Below are positions 42,240 through 54,100 of a stretch of 64,000 bases of DNA, in pieces. Made by a program: the position numbers and the translations under genes. The number at the start of each line of letters is the position of its first letter. The first letter of the stretch is position 1. The DNA is taken from assembly GCA_025331565.1 (NCBI GenBank), contig JAFREQ010000041.1, positions 2,976,001-3,040,000 on the forward strand, in the 5' to 3' direction. The notes beneath the pieces are model-generated. The model saw nothing but the letters and a program-made list of their open reading frames with translations, searched no databases and was not told where the DNA came from. This stretch comes from Holacanthus passer. Taxonomy: Eukaryota > Chordata > Actinopteri > Pomacanthidae.

Positions 42240-42560
42240 GCTACTGTAGAAAAACAGTTGAGTTGTCCAAGTTGATTTAACTTTTAACCACTAGTTGTTT
42301 CAACTTTTTACTGTAAGTTAAAACAAAGAATTATTTTTTATCAGTGCGTGAAAACTTAATTTACCTAGTCAAACTCAAACAAACTCACATTTCTGCATTG
42401 TTATAGCTCATAGTTCAAAGTTAAAATGACTTATCGACATTTATACGACTTGCCATTTCGAGTCAAGAGGATTTAACTTGCTAAAATTTGTTGCAACTTA
42501 GATGTATAAGTTATCTTGACTGATAATTCCAAGTTTGCTTATTTTAGTAACAATCACTGA
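42240..42560 (+). repeat. AT-rich MITE-like repeat
   Basis: CTGTAGAAAAACAGTTGAGTTGTCCAAGTTGATTTAACTTTTAACCACTAGTTGTTTCAAC resembles (only parts quoted here matter: the TGTCCAAGTTGA and GTTGTTTCAAC motifs) the same common fish repeat type as 29.82 kb. The motif TGTCCAAGTTGA recurs inverted at 44.30 kb. No exact ends or TSD. Confidence 0.42.
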
Positions 42561-43009
42561 ATTCTTGCAGCCTCTCTGTTCAGAAATATAAGATTTATTT
42601 GAAAAACAATGTTATACATATATACAATGTTATAGCTTAAACATTAGGTTTTGATCTCAAACATGCCTTCACACCTAAATAGGTGGGTTGACGCTGAACA
42701 ATCAGGCTCATGTAAGACAATCAATGGGTTCATAAAATCCTGAGATGAACAAGAACAATGTTGCATGTTGGTAAATCTTAACAATTCTTTTACAAAACAG
42801 CTGACTTTTAACACATCAATCTCAGTTATGATAACTGCCAGTGCTGGGGTTGAGAGAGACAGTAAACAGTTTTATAAAATCCAAATATAAACAAGAACGA
42901 TATGATACAATGTATCATGATACAATCCCAAAAAACAAAAGTTTAACAAATCTGCTGGTTCCCACATTCTTCCAAAACTTGAAATGAGAATAAGAAAGAT
43001 GAAAACAGC
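42561..43009. other. Unassigned sequence
   Basis: AT-rich. Possibly intron or 3' sequence of the C2H2 gene fragment. Confidence 0.35.
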
Positions 43010-43253
43010 ATAACTTAGTCACAATTTTTTTTTTCCCTTCTTTCACATGTTCTTTCAAATGATTTTTAAGTTCAGCTTGAGTTTGAAATGTGCTCAAACA
43101 GTCCTCATAAATACAGACGAGGCCTGAGCTCCTCCGATGATGTCTGTGAGGCTCTTTGTAATGCTGAATTATTCTTCCTTGCCCATTGGTGGTGAACGCA
43201 CAAAACTTACATTTCCACTTCATGAAGTGGACATGCTTGTTGACACCTGTAAA
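43010..43253 (-). CDS. Two-finger C2H2 exon of a SAMD3-like-associated fish gene family
   Basis: An acceptor with a T-rich tract (TTTTATTTTCAG) lies at 43256-43254 on the minus strand. The exon reads FTGVNKHVHFMKWKCKFCAFTTNGQGRIIQHYKEPHRHH and later LVCIYEDCLSTFQTQAELKNHLKEHVKEGKKK. Finger 1 is C-x2-C-x12-H-x4-H and finger 2 is C-x4-C-x12-H-x3-H. All zinc ligands are present. From memory, 'WKCKFC...HYK..H.H......CIY.DC..TF.....L..HL...H' is the N-terminal part of a large fish family that often carries a SAMD3-like C-terminus. The downstream end of the exon is not clear, and the frame stays open to 42915. It is on the same strand as the exons at 36.8 and 35.8 kb but 6 kb upstream, with a Gypsy element between. 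Confidence 0.55.
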
Positions 43254-44260
43254 CTGAAAATAAAAATGAATTCCATGTTTAGGTAAAAGACAATGTGTTA
43301 CAAAAATAACACCCAAATACTTATATATTTATTTTTCAAGTGTTTAAATTATTACTCTTTCAAAATGCATAATATTACTTGTTAGTAAAAACCTGCTTCT
43401 ATAATATTTACTGCCAGACCCTTCCTAACCTATGTCTTTGAAAAGTCTAAATGTTTAAATAAATAACTATAAATAATTATTAAACAACATTAATAGATTA
43501 AATTTTCTATTTACTGGTCAATATAAATGCAAGGAGCGAGCACAGCCATTGAATGTCCAGCCAATCTTCCAGCCACAGTATTGCTTATTTTGCCCTAGGC
43601 TGTCTAACCAGCTAGCTTTACTAAGCTAATGCTAATGTTCTAGCAAACCATTGTAGTTAGTTCAGTGGCCCACAAATGAAAAACAAATATTGCGGATACG
43701 TTTAAAACTAACCCTAAGTGCTTGTATTTTCACAATTTTTTGCATCTATCAAAAGCATGACTGATTAACGTTAAGTCAGTCCACCATGAGTCATGTACGA
43801 AATTTTTAAGCTAACATCAAGACCAAGTATTTAGTCTTTCCAGGCTATCAATAAGCACGACGTCAGGTTAACATACGTAGTTAACCCTATTGAAGTTATA
43901 GCATCCAAATTTAAGGAAGACAACCTAACATTTTAATATAATGTTAATTTAATCTGCCTCACAACAGAAATAAAATCCACACCATAAAGTTTCCCCGCTC
44001 CTCCTTGCAGACAGTCGGTTAACCTGTATTGCTCTGCCTCAATTGGAAGGCCATTACACAGACACAGACTCCCTTCACCAGTGGCAGTCCTTTCTCATTC
44101 ACCTCAAAGTGTCCCTATTTTATTAGGAATTCAAATATGTGACTTGTTTTCAGGATATAACAATAATTATGTCCATGCTTCAACCATATCATCACTTTAC
44201 AGGGGAATTTATTTCAAATTCAAATATGACCACACCTTTTTTTTCTCTAGCTCCAAACCC
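43254..44260. other. Unassigned sequence, possibly upstream intron or promoter of the C2H2 gene
   Basis: AT-rich with GCTAGCTTTACTAAGCTAATGCTAATG-like text typical of fish non-coding repeats. No exon found. Confidence 0.35.
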
Positions 44261-44261
44261 C

Positions 44262-44440
44262 CTTCTCCTGCCGTTTTTTTTCTACAGATAACTTACAAAG
44301 GCAAGTTGAGTCAACTTGGACAGAGCTTACAAAAATTTGAAATAGTCAAGACAATGAATTAATGTAAGTTTAACTTTCAAAAACTAGACCAGCCAAGTTC
44401 AAAATCCAAAACTTGTCAGTGTGAGTTAAAGAGAAACAGT
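44262..44440 (-). repeat. MITE-like end, inverted relative to 42.24 kb
   Basis: AAGTTGAGTCAACTTGGACAGAGC at 44300 is close to the reverse complement of TGTCCAAGTTGATTTAACTT at 42262. A TTTTTTTTCTACAG motif precedes it. The two may be opposite ends of one element spanning the C2H2 exon, or two independent insertions. Confidence 0.35.
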
Positions 44441-44459
44441 AAGTGAACATAACTAAATG

Positions 44460-45290
44460 GGGCTGCAATGATTTACAGTGCAGTCGCTAACCAGCTGTGT
44501 GATCATCTACAGAACAATAGTCTATTTGAGGACTTTCAATCAGGATTTAGAGTTCATCATAGCACAGAAACAGCTCTGGTGAAAGTAATAAATGACCTTC
44601 TTATTGCATCTGACAGAGGACTTGTCTCTGTACTCATCTTATTAGACCTTCGTGTTGCATTTGACACCGTTGATCATCAAATCCTGTTGCAGAGACTGGA
44701 AAATTTAATTGGCACTAAAGGAACTGTGCTAAGCTGGTTTAGGTCCTATTTATCAGACCGATCTCAGTTTGGACATGTCAGCGATGAATCCTCAATACAC
44801 TCTAAGGTTAATTATGGTGTTCCACAAGGCTCTGTGCTTGGACCAATCCTGTTCACCTTATATATGCTTCCCCTAGGGAACATTATCAGGAAACACTCCA
44901 TCAACTTTCATTGCTCTGCAAATGATACCCAATTATATTTGTCAATTAAGCCAGATGAAACCAACCAATTAGCTAAACTTCAGGCATGCCTCAACGAAGT
45001 AAAAACCTAGATGACCTGCAATTTCTTACTGTTAAACTCAGACAAAACTGAAGTTATTGTACTGACCCCAAGCACCTCTAATGCGCATTTTCTAAAGATA
45101 TCAGTACTCTCAATGGCATTGCGTTGGCTTCCAACACTACTGTAAGGAATCTAGGAGCTATCTTTGATGAGGATATGTCCTTAAATGCACATATAAAGCA
45201 AATTTCTCCGACTGCCTTTTTTCGCCTCAGGAAGATAGCAAAATCGGGCATATCCTGTCCCAAAAAGATGCAGAAAAACTAGTCCATGCA
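44460..45290 (+). pseudogene. L2-type LINE reverse transcriptase fragment
   Basis: A frame at 44468-45010 reads FEDFQSGFRVHHSTETALVKVINDLL, LDLRVAFDTVDHQILLQRL, YGVPQGSVLGPILFTLYMLPLG and FHCSANDTQLYLSIKPDE. These are RT blocks of the L2 clade. The catalytic YADD is SAND, which would abolish polymerase activity. After a stop at 45008 the frames continue with TCNFLLLNSDKTEVIVL and a degraded thumb, then jump at about 45290 into the 3' untranslated part. The fingers start and the whole endonuclease are missing. Confidence 0.87.
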
Positions 45291-45921
45291 TTTGTTTGAC
45301 AAAGCTTATAATTAGGGTTGGCCCTAACTGCTACTATAGGCCCAGACTGCTGGGGGATTTCCCATGATGCACTGAACGTAACTCTCCTTCTCTCTCTCCT
45401 CCACCTGTATCCATTCATAATCCATCAATGCATCTTGCTAATGCAACTTCTTCCCTCTCTCATAGTTTTGTGCTCTTCTCTCCTGTCGCTTTCTGCAGGT
45501 ATGTGTGTCTGCAGAGTCTGGACCTGTGTTTACAAGCCTCTGACTGCACACGTGTCTCTGTTTAATACTATTATCATCATCTTCACACCTGTTAATGTAA
45601 TCCTGTGATTGTAGTATTGCATGTGCCCCCCCCCCTCAGTCTCTCTGTCTCTCTCTCTCAACCCAACTGGTCGCGGCAGATGGCTGTCCATCTCTGAGCC
45701 TGGTTCTGTCCCGAGGTTTCTGCCTGTTAAAAGGAAGTTTTTCTTTGCCACTGTCGCCAAGTGCTTGCTCATGATGGGAACTGTTCTATATAAGTCTCTA
45801 TAATGTCTCTATAAGTAATATTATAAAGAGTATGGTCTAGACCTGCTCTGTATGCAAAGTGCCTTGAGATTACTTTTGTTGTGATTTTGCGCTATACAAA
45901 TAAAATTGCATTGAATTGAAC
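45291..45921 (+). mobile_element. L2 3' untranslated region with (ATTGA)n tail
   Basis: The stretch ends GTTGTGATTTTGCGCTATACAAATAAAATTGCATTGAATTGAA, the well-known fish L2 3' end, with AATAAA and an ATTGA-type tail. It includes a C-run plus CT-rich stretch near 45628-45660 and GGAAGTTTTTCTTTGCCACTGTCGCC. The same 3' end occurs inverted at 55405-55515. Frames at 45227-45803 are shadows. Confidence 0.82.
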
Positions 45922-46640
45922 ACCTAGAAAAGAGGGCTGCAGGGGGTGGCAGGGAGTCGTCCCTGTCACTGCCCTGCCACCCCCTGCAGCAAGCCTTATT
46001 CTAGGCGTTGCCCCAAGCCTGGTCCTTTCTCATTGTCCAGAGCCAAAAGCTGCTCCTCTCAGCTTCTTCGGCCAAGTCTTTGAGGGCCTTTCGGGACTGG
46101 TTTGCTCCAGTCACTCCCATGTCCCTCATGAGACGCACAGCTGATGTTCCGAGGAAGCTGTGGCATCCCACCTCTGCTGGGTAGATAATGGTCCTCCAGC
46201 CCGCCTCTCTGCACTCAGCGGCAAGGTCTGAATACTTCAGCCCCTTCCTCTCTTGAAGCAGCTTCTAGGCCCGCCTCCCATGGGATGGTTAGTTCAATGA
46301 GGAGCACAGTCATAGCTCTATTGGACTACATGACAATGTGGCGGAGGCTAGTGGTGATCTCACTGGGGAGTGGGGAACTGGAGTTTCCTGCTGAGATTGA
46401 CTCTCATGTTACAGTCCTGGGTGGAGAGGACTGCCCTCAGTGGAAGTTGTGCTTGTGTCACCCCCACCTTCTCCAATGAAGCGGATGTGATGGTTGACTG
46501 GTGGATGACGTCCTTTGCACTTTTCCTGCCTCCGCCTTTCCAGGCCAGCTTCCTCAGGACCTGGTCGTGTCGCCACCTGTAGCGGCCTTGGGAGAGCACT
46601 GTTTTGCCTCTGTCGATGATCTTTTTGTACTTCACTGTAA
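45922..46640 (-). pseudogene. 3' end of an R2/NeSL-type LINE (restriction-like endonuclease C-terminus)
   Basis: On the minus strand from 46635 the frame reads LSQGRYRWRHDQVLRKLAW, then in shifted frames NLSRKLQFPTPQ, an LTIPWEEG-type block, KYSDLAAECREAGWRTIIYPAEVGCHGFLGTS and RLMRDMGVTGANQSRKALKDLAEEAE. I recognise this as the C-terminus of fish LINEs that carry a PD-(D/E)xK restriction-like endonuclease instead of an apurinic one (R2, NeSL, Hero groups). The enzyme would cut target DNA for reverse transcription. RT and zinc fingers are missing and at least three frameshifts are present. The element ends at about 45922 directly against the L2 tail. Plus frames 46285-46582 are shadows. Confidence 0.75.
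45923..46005 (-). repeat. Hairpin at the 3' terminus of the R2/NeSL-type LINE
   Basis: Inner arms 45936-45954 and 45972-45990 (GCTGCAGGGGGTGGCAGGG and its exact reverse complement) form a 19-bp stem. An outer 7-bp stem pairs CCTAGAA (45923-45929) with TTCTAGG (45999-46005). As RNA this would be a stable stem-loop just before the element's 3' end. Confidence 0.88.
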
Positions 46641-47042
46641 GTTATTTGAAGGTGAGTGACTTCACGAAAAATCATGATCCTAAGCTTTATCACCATAGAA
46701 AAATCTTAGAGGCTGTGCACCATGAGATTGCATTTTGGCTAATTGTTGTTTTACTTTTTTAAAGCTTACCTCAAAGGTGCACTAAATGAATAGTGCTGAT
46801 AATAGACTACTGAGGTTGAGATAGTATTCTTACTTGAAATGATCTCAGTTGCTCATTTTATTACCCATTTTATATTTTTCCATCTTGAATCAAAAGGCCT
46901 GCCACCCACACCCCATTAAAACAGTAACAATTCAGGTAAATAGGGTAAAGTCATTCCACACTCAATAATTCAGGATAAAGTCATCCCACACTCAACAATT
47001 ATGCCCAACATAACTTGAACTGGGGGTGTCAAACTGGTAAAC
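46641..47042. other. Unassigned sequence with a 30-bp tandem pair
   Basis: TAAAGTCATTCCACACTCAATAATTCAGGA at 46946 is repeated with three changes at 46976. No gene. Confidence 0.5.
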
Positions 47043-47400
47043 TGTGTACAACCCTGATTCCAAAAATGTTGGGATGTTATGTAAAACAAAAACAGATTGT
47101 GATAGTTTGCTAATCCTTTCTGGCATATATTCGATTGAAAACAGTACAAAGACAATATATTTAAAGTTTCACCCCATGAGCTTCACTGATATTTTGTAAA
47201 TATATGCCTTTTCTGAATTTGATGCCAACAGCACATTTCAAGCAAACTGGAATGCTGTTTGGAACATTCCATAGGTAAAAAGGGTTACTTGGTAACAAGT
47301 GGTAACAAATGATAATATAATGATTGAGTATGAAAGGTGCAACCTTAAAAGGCTCAGTCCTTCACAAGCAAGCATGGGGTGATTTTTTGATTCATTTTTG
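47043..47400 (+). mobile_element. Non-autonomous DNA repeat ('ACAACCCTGATTCCAAAAA' family)
   Basis: The start (TACAACCCTGATTCCAAAAATGTTGGGATG) and the later text (GAATTTGATGCCAACAGCACA, ATTGAGTATGAAAGGTGCAACCTTAAAAGGCTCAGTCCTTCA) match, from memory, a widespread fish element that begins 'acaaccccaattccaaaaaagttgggac'. It carries no frame. I recall it as a DNA transposon derivative but cannot name its superfamily. Confidence 0.55.
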
Positions 47401-48061
47401 ATCACACCACCCTTTTTTGAAACACATGATTATATAAATATATACTACTACATGGGCTTGTGAACACTTCATGAAACTGTTGTCGATAAACAGTTTGTTT
47501 GCAAATAACTGCATTCTGTTTTTATTTTTTTACAATCTAACTGGGAGTGAGGTAGGACACAAGTGCAACACACTATTACACAGGTAAGTTTAGAGTCTGT
47601 CTTTAATGAAGCTTTCACAGTAAGACAGGAAGGGATAATCTGAGTCTTGCTAATGATCAAGCAAAAGTCCAGTAACCAATCCAACAAGATAAGATATTCC
47701 TTTATTAGTCCCACAATGGGGAAATTTGCTGATTTAAATAACCTGCTCTTAATCAAGCAGTTGAAGCTTGTCAGCTTAAATGTTAACAATTTGAATTAGG
47801 TGTGTTAGAGCATGAAGACATCTTCTACATTTAGGGCAGTAGCTCTCCAAGAGCCATGCTGATTACTGCTGTCCAGGCTCTTATTATGAATTTCTTTATG
47901 ACAGGTCAGCCTATCATAAAAAAAACAGATCACAACAAGCAACTTTGGTTTGGTCATGGCAGCAGTCAAGTGGGAATCTAACCCTCCTTTCTTTATTCAA
48001 AACACTGCTTGGTTTAGTAAGTTGTGGCTAATAGGCTATCATGTAAATTAACGCATGGCTA
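47401..48061. other. Unassigned sequence with a minus-strand LINE tail
   Basis: AAGATAAGATATTCCTTTATTAGTCCCACAATGGGGAAATTTGC at 47688-47732 in part is the reverse complement of the LINE tail at 17.7 kb. The rest is unassigned. Confidence 0.5.
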
Positions 48062-50480
48062 ATATGTAAACAGTTCCTAAGAATAAATAGATAGATGTAC
48101 TTTAATTGTCCGAAACTGGGAAATTCTTTTGTTGTAGCAGCTACAGTTGAAACAAAACAACACAGCACAACACGTTAAACAACAAGATTACATGACATAA
48201 AACAACATAGAGTGCAAAAAACCAACATTCAGTGCAACAAACAAGTACCCAAAAACCACTAATCCTATGAATAATAATGTAGAGGTAGATGTGATGTGCA
48301 AGATAAAGCAAAATGTTGTGCAAAGAACATCAAGTGACCAGATCTAAGATAATAGAAAATATACATTCAGAATCTTCAGAAACTATCAATAAACTACAGC
48401 ATTGTGAGTCCAGTGTTTTCTCTGCCAGACTGAGCTGCAGAGTTAAACAGTCTTATTGCTTGTGGCAGGAAAGATTTCCTGTATCTGTCCTTATGACAGC
48501 GGAGCTGAATCAGCCTGTTGGAGAACGAGCTCCGCTGTCTGTCCAGCAGCTGGTGGAGAGGTGGTCAGGGTTATCCAGATGGATAACAGTTTGTCCAGTA
48601 TCCTCCTCTCCAACACAGCCTCAAAAGTGTCTGCTTTGCAGCTGATAACTGAACCAGCCTTATTAATCAGTTTGTTGAGTCTGTTTGTGTTTCCTGCTCC
48701 AATGTTGCTTCCCCAGCAGACTAGAGCAAAGTACAAGTCACTGGCCACGACTGACTGGTAGAATATTTCCAACATTCTGCTGCACACATTGAAGGATCTC
48801 TAACCACTCCACAAAATAATCCACCAGCGATCTGTACTCCCCCTCCCGCCTGTCCTTTATACACCCAACCACTGCAGAATCATCCAAGAACTTCTGCAAG
48901 TGGCCCAGTGTTGTACTGGAAGTCAGAGGTGTACAGGGTGAACAGAAATGGAGACAGAACAGTCCCCTGTGAAGATCCTGGGCTACTCACCAGCATATCA
49001 GACAGAATGCTGCTGAATCAGACAAACTGTGGTCTGTCTGTCAGGTAGATATAGGTGTGTCCACATTCATCACATTCAGCTTCTCACTGAGAAGTGGCTG
49101 GATAGTGTTTAATGCACGAGAAAAGTCAAAGAATGTGACTCCTCACAGTGCAACCACTCCCATCCAGATGAGAGTGAGCTCTCTGCAGCAGGTAGATGAC
49201 AGCATCATCTACTCCCACTACCCGCTTGGTAGGCAAACTGCAGAGGGTCCAGTGATGATTTCACCTGCGGTCTGAGGTGGACCAGGATCAGCCTCTCCAG
49301 CACCTTCATCACATGGGATGTCAAGGCAACTGGTCGGTAGTCGTTCAGTCCAGATGGAGTCAATCTCTTGGGGACAGGAACCAAGCAGGACGTCTTCCAC
49401 AGCTCCAGAACCTTCTCCTGACTCAGTCTCATGTTGAACAGGTGACACAGGATAGAATACAGCTGATCTCCACAGGTCCTCAGAACCCTGGGGCTGATAC
49501 CATCAGGGCCTGCAGCCTTGCCTTGGTGGAGTCTCCCTAGCTGCCTCTTAACCTGGACAGTCATCACAGTCAGGCGAGGGAGGGTACTCATTGAAGGTGG
49601 GGGGTCGAGTCCACGATGCTCACCAGAAGAGGTGGGGGGGAGGGTGAAAGTATTGGGGGTCGTTGGGGTGTGTGGAGGCTTGGGTGTGAGGTGGAGGAGA
49701 CAGCTGAGGGTTGAGGGCTGAATCTGTTCAAGAAATAGTTCATTTGTCCTCTCCATGCCACATCCTTGGTGTGCAGAGAAATGTGGTTAAAATCCCCAGT
49801 AATCACTACAATGGCATGAGGCTGCTGAGTTTGTAGCCTTGTGAAAGTGGAGCGAGTGACGTCACATGCTGCCTCCGTGTCAGCTAATGGGGAGATGTAA
49901 ACAGCAACAACAATGGTGGACGTGAACTCCCTTGGCAAGTAGTATGGATGGATTCCCACAGCTAGCAGTTTCTGTGACAGAAACATTCCTTCCGGGATTA
50001 TACCACCCCTCATTCAACAACAGTGCAATCCCTCCTCCCTTCTTTTTACCACTCAGTATAACATCCCTGTCGGCCCAGACCGTCCTGAAGCCAGGTACAG
50101 ACACACTGTGGTCCAGGAAATATGCAGCCAAGTCTCCATGAAGCACATGAAACTACACTCACGATATTCCCTCTGAGTCTTAATCAGTGCGTTGAGCTTG
50201 TCTATCTCGTTGCCCAGGGACCTCACGTTTCCCATTATAATTGCTGGGACAGAAGGTCTAATGCTTGGCCCCAGCGTCTTCTTTGCAGCTCAACCGGAAT
50301 TGCGGGCCTCTCGCTGGGCAGCACCCCATTTTTACTCAGCAATCAGCTGTTCCCGAGTGTAAACAATGAGCTCACTCCGATCTGCGCAGCTCTCAGTTAC
50401 AGACGGTGTGGAAAGTAACATAAAAGCCGCCAGAAAAGTTAAAAACAAAAGCAGCCACTCCCACTCCAAACACTATCACT
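48062..50480 (-). pseudogene. Rex1-type LINE, minus strand, endonuclease to 3' tail with internal deletion
   Basis: On the minus strand: endonuclease start near 50235 (MGNVRSLGNEIDKLNALIKTQREYRECSFMCFMETWLH), then GKKKGGGIALLLNEGWYNPG, PYYLPREFTSTIVVAVYISPLAD and VVITGDFNH. There the sequence jumps to QMNYFLNRFS, a deletion of roughly 240 codons. RT follows: RLHQGKAAGPDGISPRVLRTCGDQL, LWKTSCLVPVPK, LNDYRPVALTSHVMKVLERL and SLDPLQFAY. Later frames give the STGAPQGTVLSPFLFTLYTSDF-type block and MLEIFYQSVVASDLYFALVCWGSNI. The 3' UTR and a short TAGA tail end at about 48085. Many shifts. Close kin of the copy at 17.9 kb, including the shared 3' UTR. The plus frames at 48313-48761 are shadows. Confidence 0.86.
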
Positions 50481-51149
50481 TATATACTAAAGTTGAAAAA
50501 GAAAATAAAGTGACATAGTGACAATGCAGAACAGTGAACAGCAAATCTCTCTCTGGCAAAATGTCCTGAAATCTAAAGCAACCCTGGGCCTTTGTGGATA
50601 AGATTGGATACCCCCGATATAGACTATGGGTTTTATAGGGCTTTCCTGGCTATGAACCCACATCTTTGTGTTTGAGTTGTCAGTCCTTTTTCTGTGCTGC
50701 CCAGTTGAGGTTAGCGAGCTAATGTTAACACTATTCTGCCCTCACTAGGATGTAGGGATACTTCTAGTTTTGCAGATAGCTAACAGGTTCTTCAATAAAC
50801 TTCCAGGAGACAGCAGGTAAGTTTGAAACGTTTACTAACACAGAATGTGGTGGAAATTTTGAAAAGCTTGCACTATACCTTGCTGTGTCTTAATCTAGTT
50901 CACTGAAAACATGTACAGAGAGCAAAGCAAGTAAGCATTTTTTGAGGTTATTTTTGTTTGAGGTCCATGTTTGGGTAAATTCCTTTGGTCAAGATGGAAC
51001 CTCAAAAGGAAATGCCAGACAGATGGAGTGATGTATTGGGTGCCAGGTGTTGTCAATGCATGTATAAGAAAGGCTTGAAGAAGTGTTTGGCACACATCCA
51101 TGTGTCCGGGTGACTGGCCATGATGTTCACAGCCTACGTCTACGTGTTT
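50481..51149. other. Unassigned sequence
   Basis: No domain-bearing frame or repeat boundary is seen. Confidence 0.4.
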
Positions 51150-54100
51150 TTATGTGAGAGTTTGTCACGTATGTCTAGTGTGTTGTACTTGGGACGAGTA
51201 CAGTACAGTCGTCAGTTCCTACACGTTGGACACGGCACTTGTTGAGGAGCTCAGCATCCTCAGACTCCTCCGTACACCCGCGAGCCCACGTGAGGCTCCC
51301 CAGGAAAGACGGCGCCGCAAGTGGTGCGAGAGAAAGAGGAAGAGGGATAAGCGAGGAGGAATCTGAGCAAGGCTAGCGGCTTGCCCCCACAAGCCTGTGA
51401 TTCCAACTATTCTGCTTGCAAATGTCCGATCACTGGACAATAAACTGGATTTTATACACCTGCTACAGTCAACCCAGCATGCCGTCAGAGACTGCTGTAT
51501 TTACGTTTTCACGGAAACATGGCTCAACAGTAACATCCCGGACTCCGCCATTCAGCTTGACCGGCTTACCTGCAACCATATGGACAGAGACATGGTAAGC
51601 AGGGGGAAGACTACTCGAGGTGGCGGTGTTTGTGTTTACATCTGTGACGCTTGGTGCCGGGACATTGTAGTGGTCCACAGACATTGTTAACCACTTGTGG
51701 AGTTTATGTTTAGTTTATGACGATACTTCTGGTCGCTGTTTACACCGCTGTTTACACACACACACACCCCCCACACACAAACAGCGGTAAGGAGAAAGAG
51801 GCGGCACTCTTTGAACTACCGTGCCATAAGTTAACAACAGACCGCCCACCCAGACGGAGTTCTCATCGCAGCTGGGGACTTCAACCATGCAGACCTGAAA
51901 AGCATGCTACCTGGACTACATCAGCATGTGAATTTTCCTACCAGGGAAAACAATACTCTGGACTTGGTCTACACAAACATTAAAGGGGCACAGAGGGCTT
52001 CACCCCTCCCCCACATTGGCCTCTCTGACCACCTCACTGTTATGCTAAAACCTGTATATAGACCCCAGGTTAAAGCCATCAGACCTGCAGCAAAACAGGT
52101 TCGGGTGTGGTCAGACAGCACCATGGCTGCACTTCAAGACTGCTTTGAAACCACAGACTGTGACATGTTCAAGCAGGCAGCAACATGCGACCACCACACA
52201 AACATACAGGAATACACAGAGACAGGCACCAGTTACATCACCAAATGCATCAATGATGTAACCTACATGAAAACCATCACCACCTGGACTAACCAAAAAC
52301 CATGGCTGACAGGAGAAGTCCGAGAACTGCTGGGGGCCTGTGACACAGCCTTCAGAGCTCAAGATGCTGCTGGTCTGAGAGCAGCTATGGACAACCTGTC
52401 CCATGGCATCAGGAAAGCCAAACACCAGTACACCCAGAGGATATCGGACCACTTCAGGGACAGCAGGGACACCAGGAGTCTGTGGCAGAGAATAAGGTCC
52501 ATCACAGACTACTCACCCCTGCCGCAGACCTGTGACAGAGACATCACTCTACTGGACAATCTGAACGACTTTTTTGCATGCTTCGAGGCACTGAACACCA
52601 CACCAGCGCAGAAATCTACACCCCCCCCGAGGACCAGGCCCTGTGTGTGTCGTCAGCCAGCGTCAGGAGGACCCTCCTACGCATCAACATCTGCAAGGCG
52701 GCGGGTCCTGACAACATCCCTGGGCTGTGCTGAGGAGCTCAAGGATGTCCTCACAGACATTTTTAACACCTCCTTGAGCCAGGTGGTCGTTCCAACATGC
52801 TTCAAAGGAACTACCATCATCCCCGTCCCAAAAAAGACACCTCCATCCTGCTACAATAACTATGGTCCTGTTGCATTCACACCCATCATTATGAAGTGCT
52901 TTGAGAGATTAGTCATGCAGCAGATCAAGTCCTGCCTCCTCCCCCATCTCTGGACCAGTACCAGTTCGCCTACAGAGCCAACAGGTCCACGGAAGATGCC
53001 ATCGCCTCTGCCCTCCACCCAGCCCTCACCCACCTAGAAATCAAGTGCTCTTATGTTCGAATGCTGTTCATAGACTTAAGCTCAGCATTCAACACCATCA
53101 TCCCCCAACAGCTTGTCAACAAACTGACACATCTGGGCCTCAGCCCCTCTCTCTGCAACTGTTGGACTTCCTCACAGAGAGGCCACAGGCTGCGCGGGTT
53201 GGCAGCAACACATCAAAAATCATCTCCCTGAGCACAGGGCCTCCCCAGGGTTGTGTGCTCAGCCCGCTGCTCTTCACTCTGCTGACCCATGACTGCACCC
53301 CCAAATTCCCTTCCAATCACATCATCAAGTTTGCGGACGACACAACTGTGGTGGATCTCATCAGCAACAATGATGAGACCAACTACAGAAAGGAAGTAAA
53401 CCAGCTGGCTGCCTGGTGTAAGGACCATAATCTCCTCCACAATGTGGGGAAAACAGAGAAGATCATCGTCGACTTCAGGAGAACCCACACCCAACACCAC
53501 CTTCCTCTGACCATCAACGGTGCTGCTGTGGAGTGGGTGAGCAGCACCAGGTTCCTGGGTGTAAACATCACAGAGGACCTCTCTATCAACACCAGGTCTC
53601 TGGCCAAGAAAGGCCAACAGGGACTGTACTTCCTCCGCAAACTATGAAAAGCAGGAGCCCCATCACCCATCATGCTCTTGTTTTACCGAGGCGCAGTAGA
53701 GAGCATCCTGACCAGCTCCATCACTGTATGGTTTGGAAACTGCATCTCCTTCAGCTGCAAGTCCCTGCAGCACATTGTGAAGGTAGCTGAGAAGATACCC
53801 CCACTTTCACTACCAAACCCCCCCATTACTACTGGACTTAAGCTTCACTAAGCTGCTAACTGGAACTGTAATTGCTAACTGTCACCTTACTGCCAATTAC
53901 ACTGTTGTAAAAAAAAGACTACCTCATTCATTCCATTGCACAGTCATTCTGCTGGATCAGTCCACTGATCATTGTGGTGTGTTAAGGTTTTGACTTATCG
54001 TTTTTCTTGCATTGTTTTTATCCTGTGGATAATATGCTTAAATCTTATTCTATTTTATTTATTTATTTATTTATTTTTAATTATTTTCCTTTACCTTTTT

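Noticed and set aside
35433..43253. Joining the C2H2 exon and the two SAMD3-like exons into one gene
   Set aside because: Same strand and plausible order, but a Gypsy element lies between, a CpG-rich promoter candidate intervenes, and no connecting exon or transcript can be shown. They are kept as separate features.
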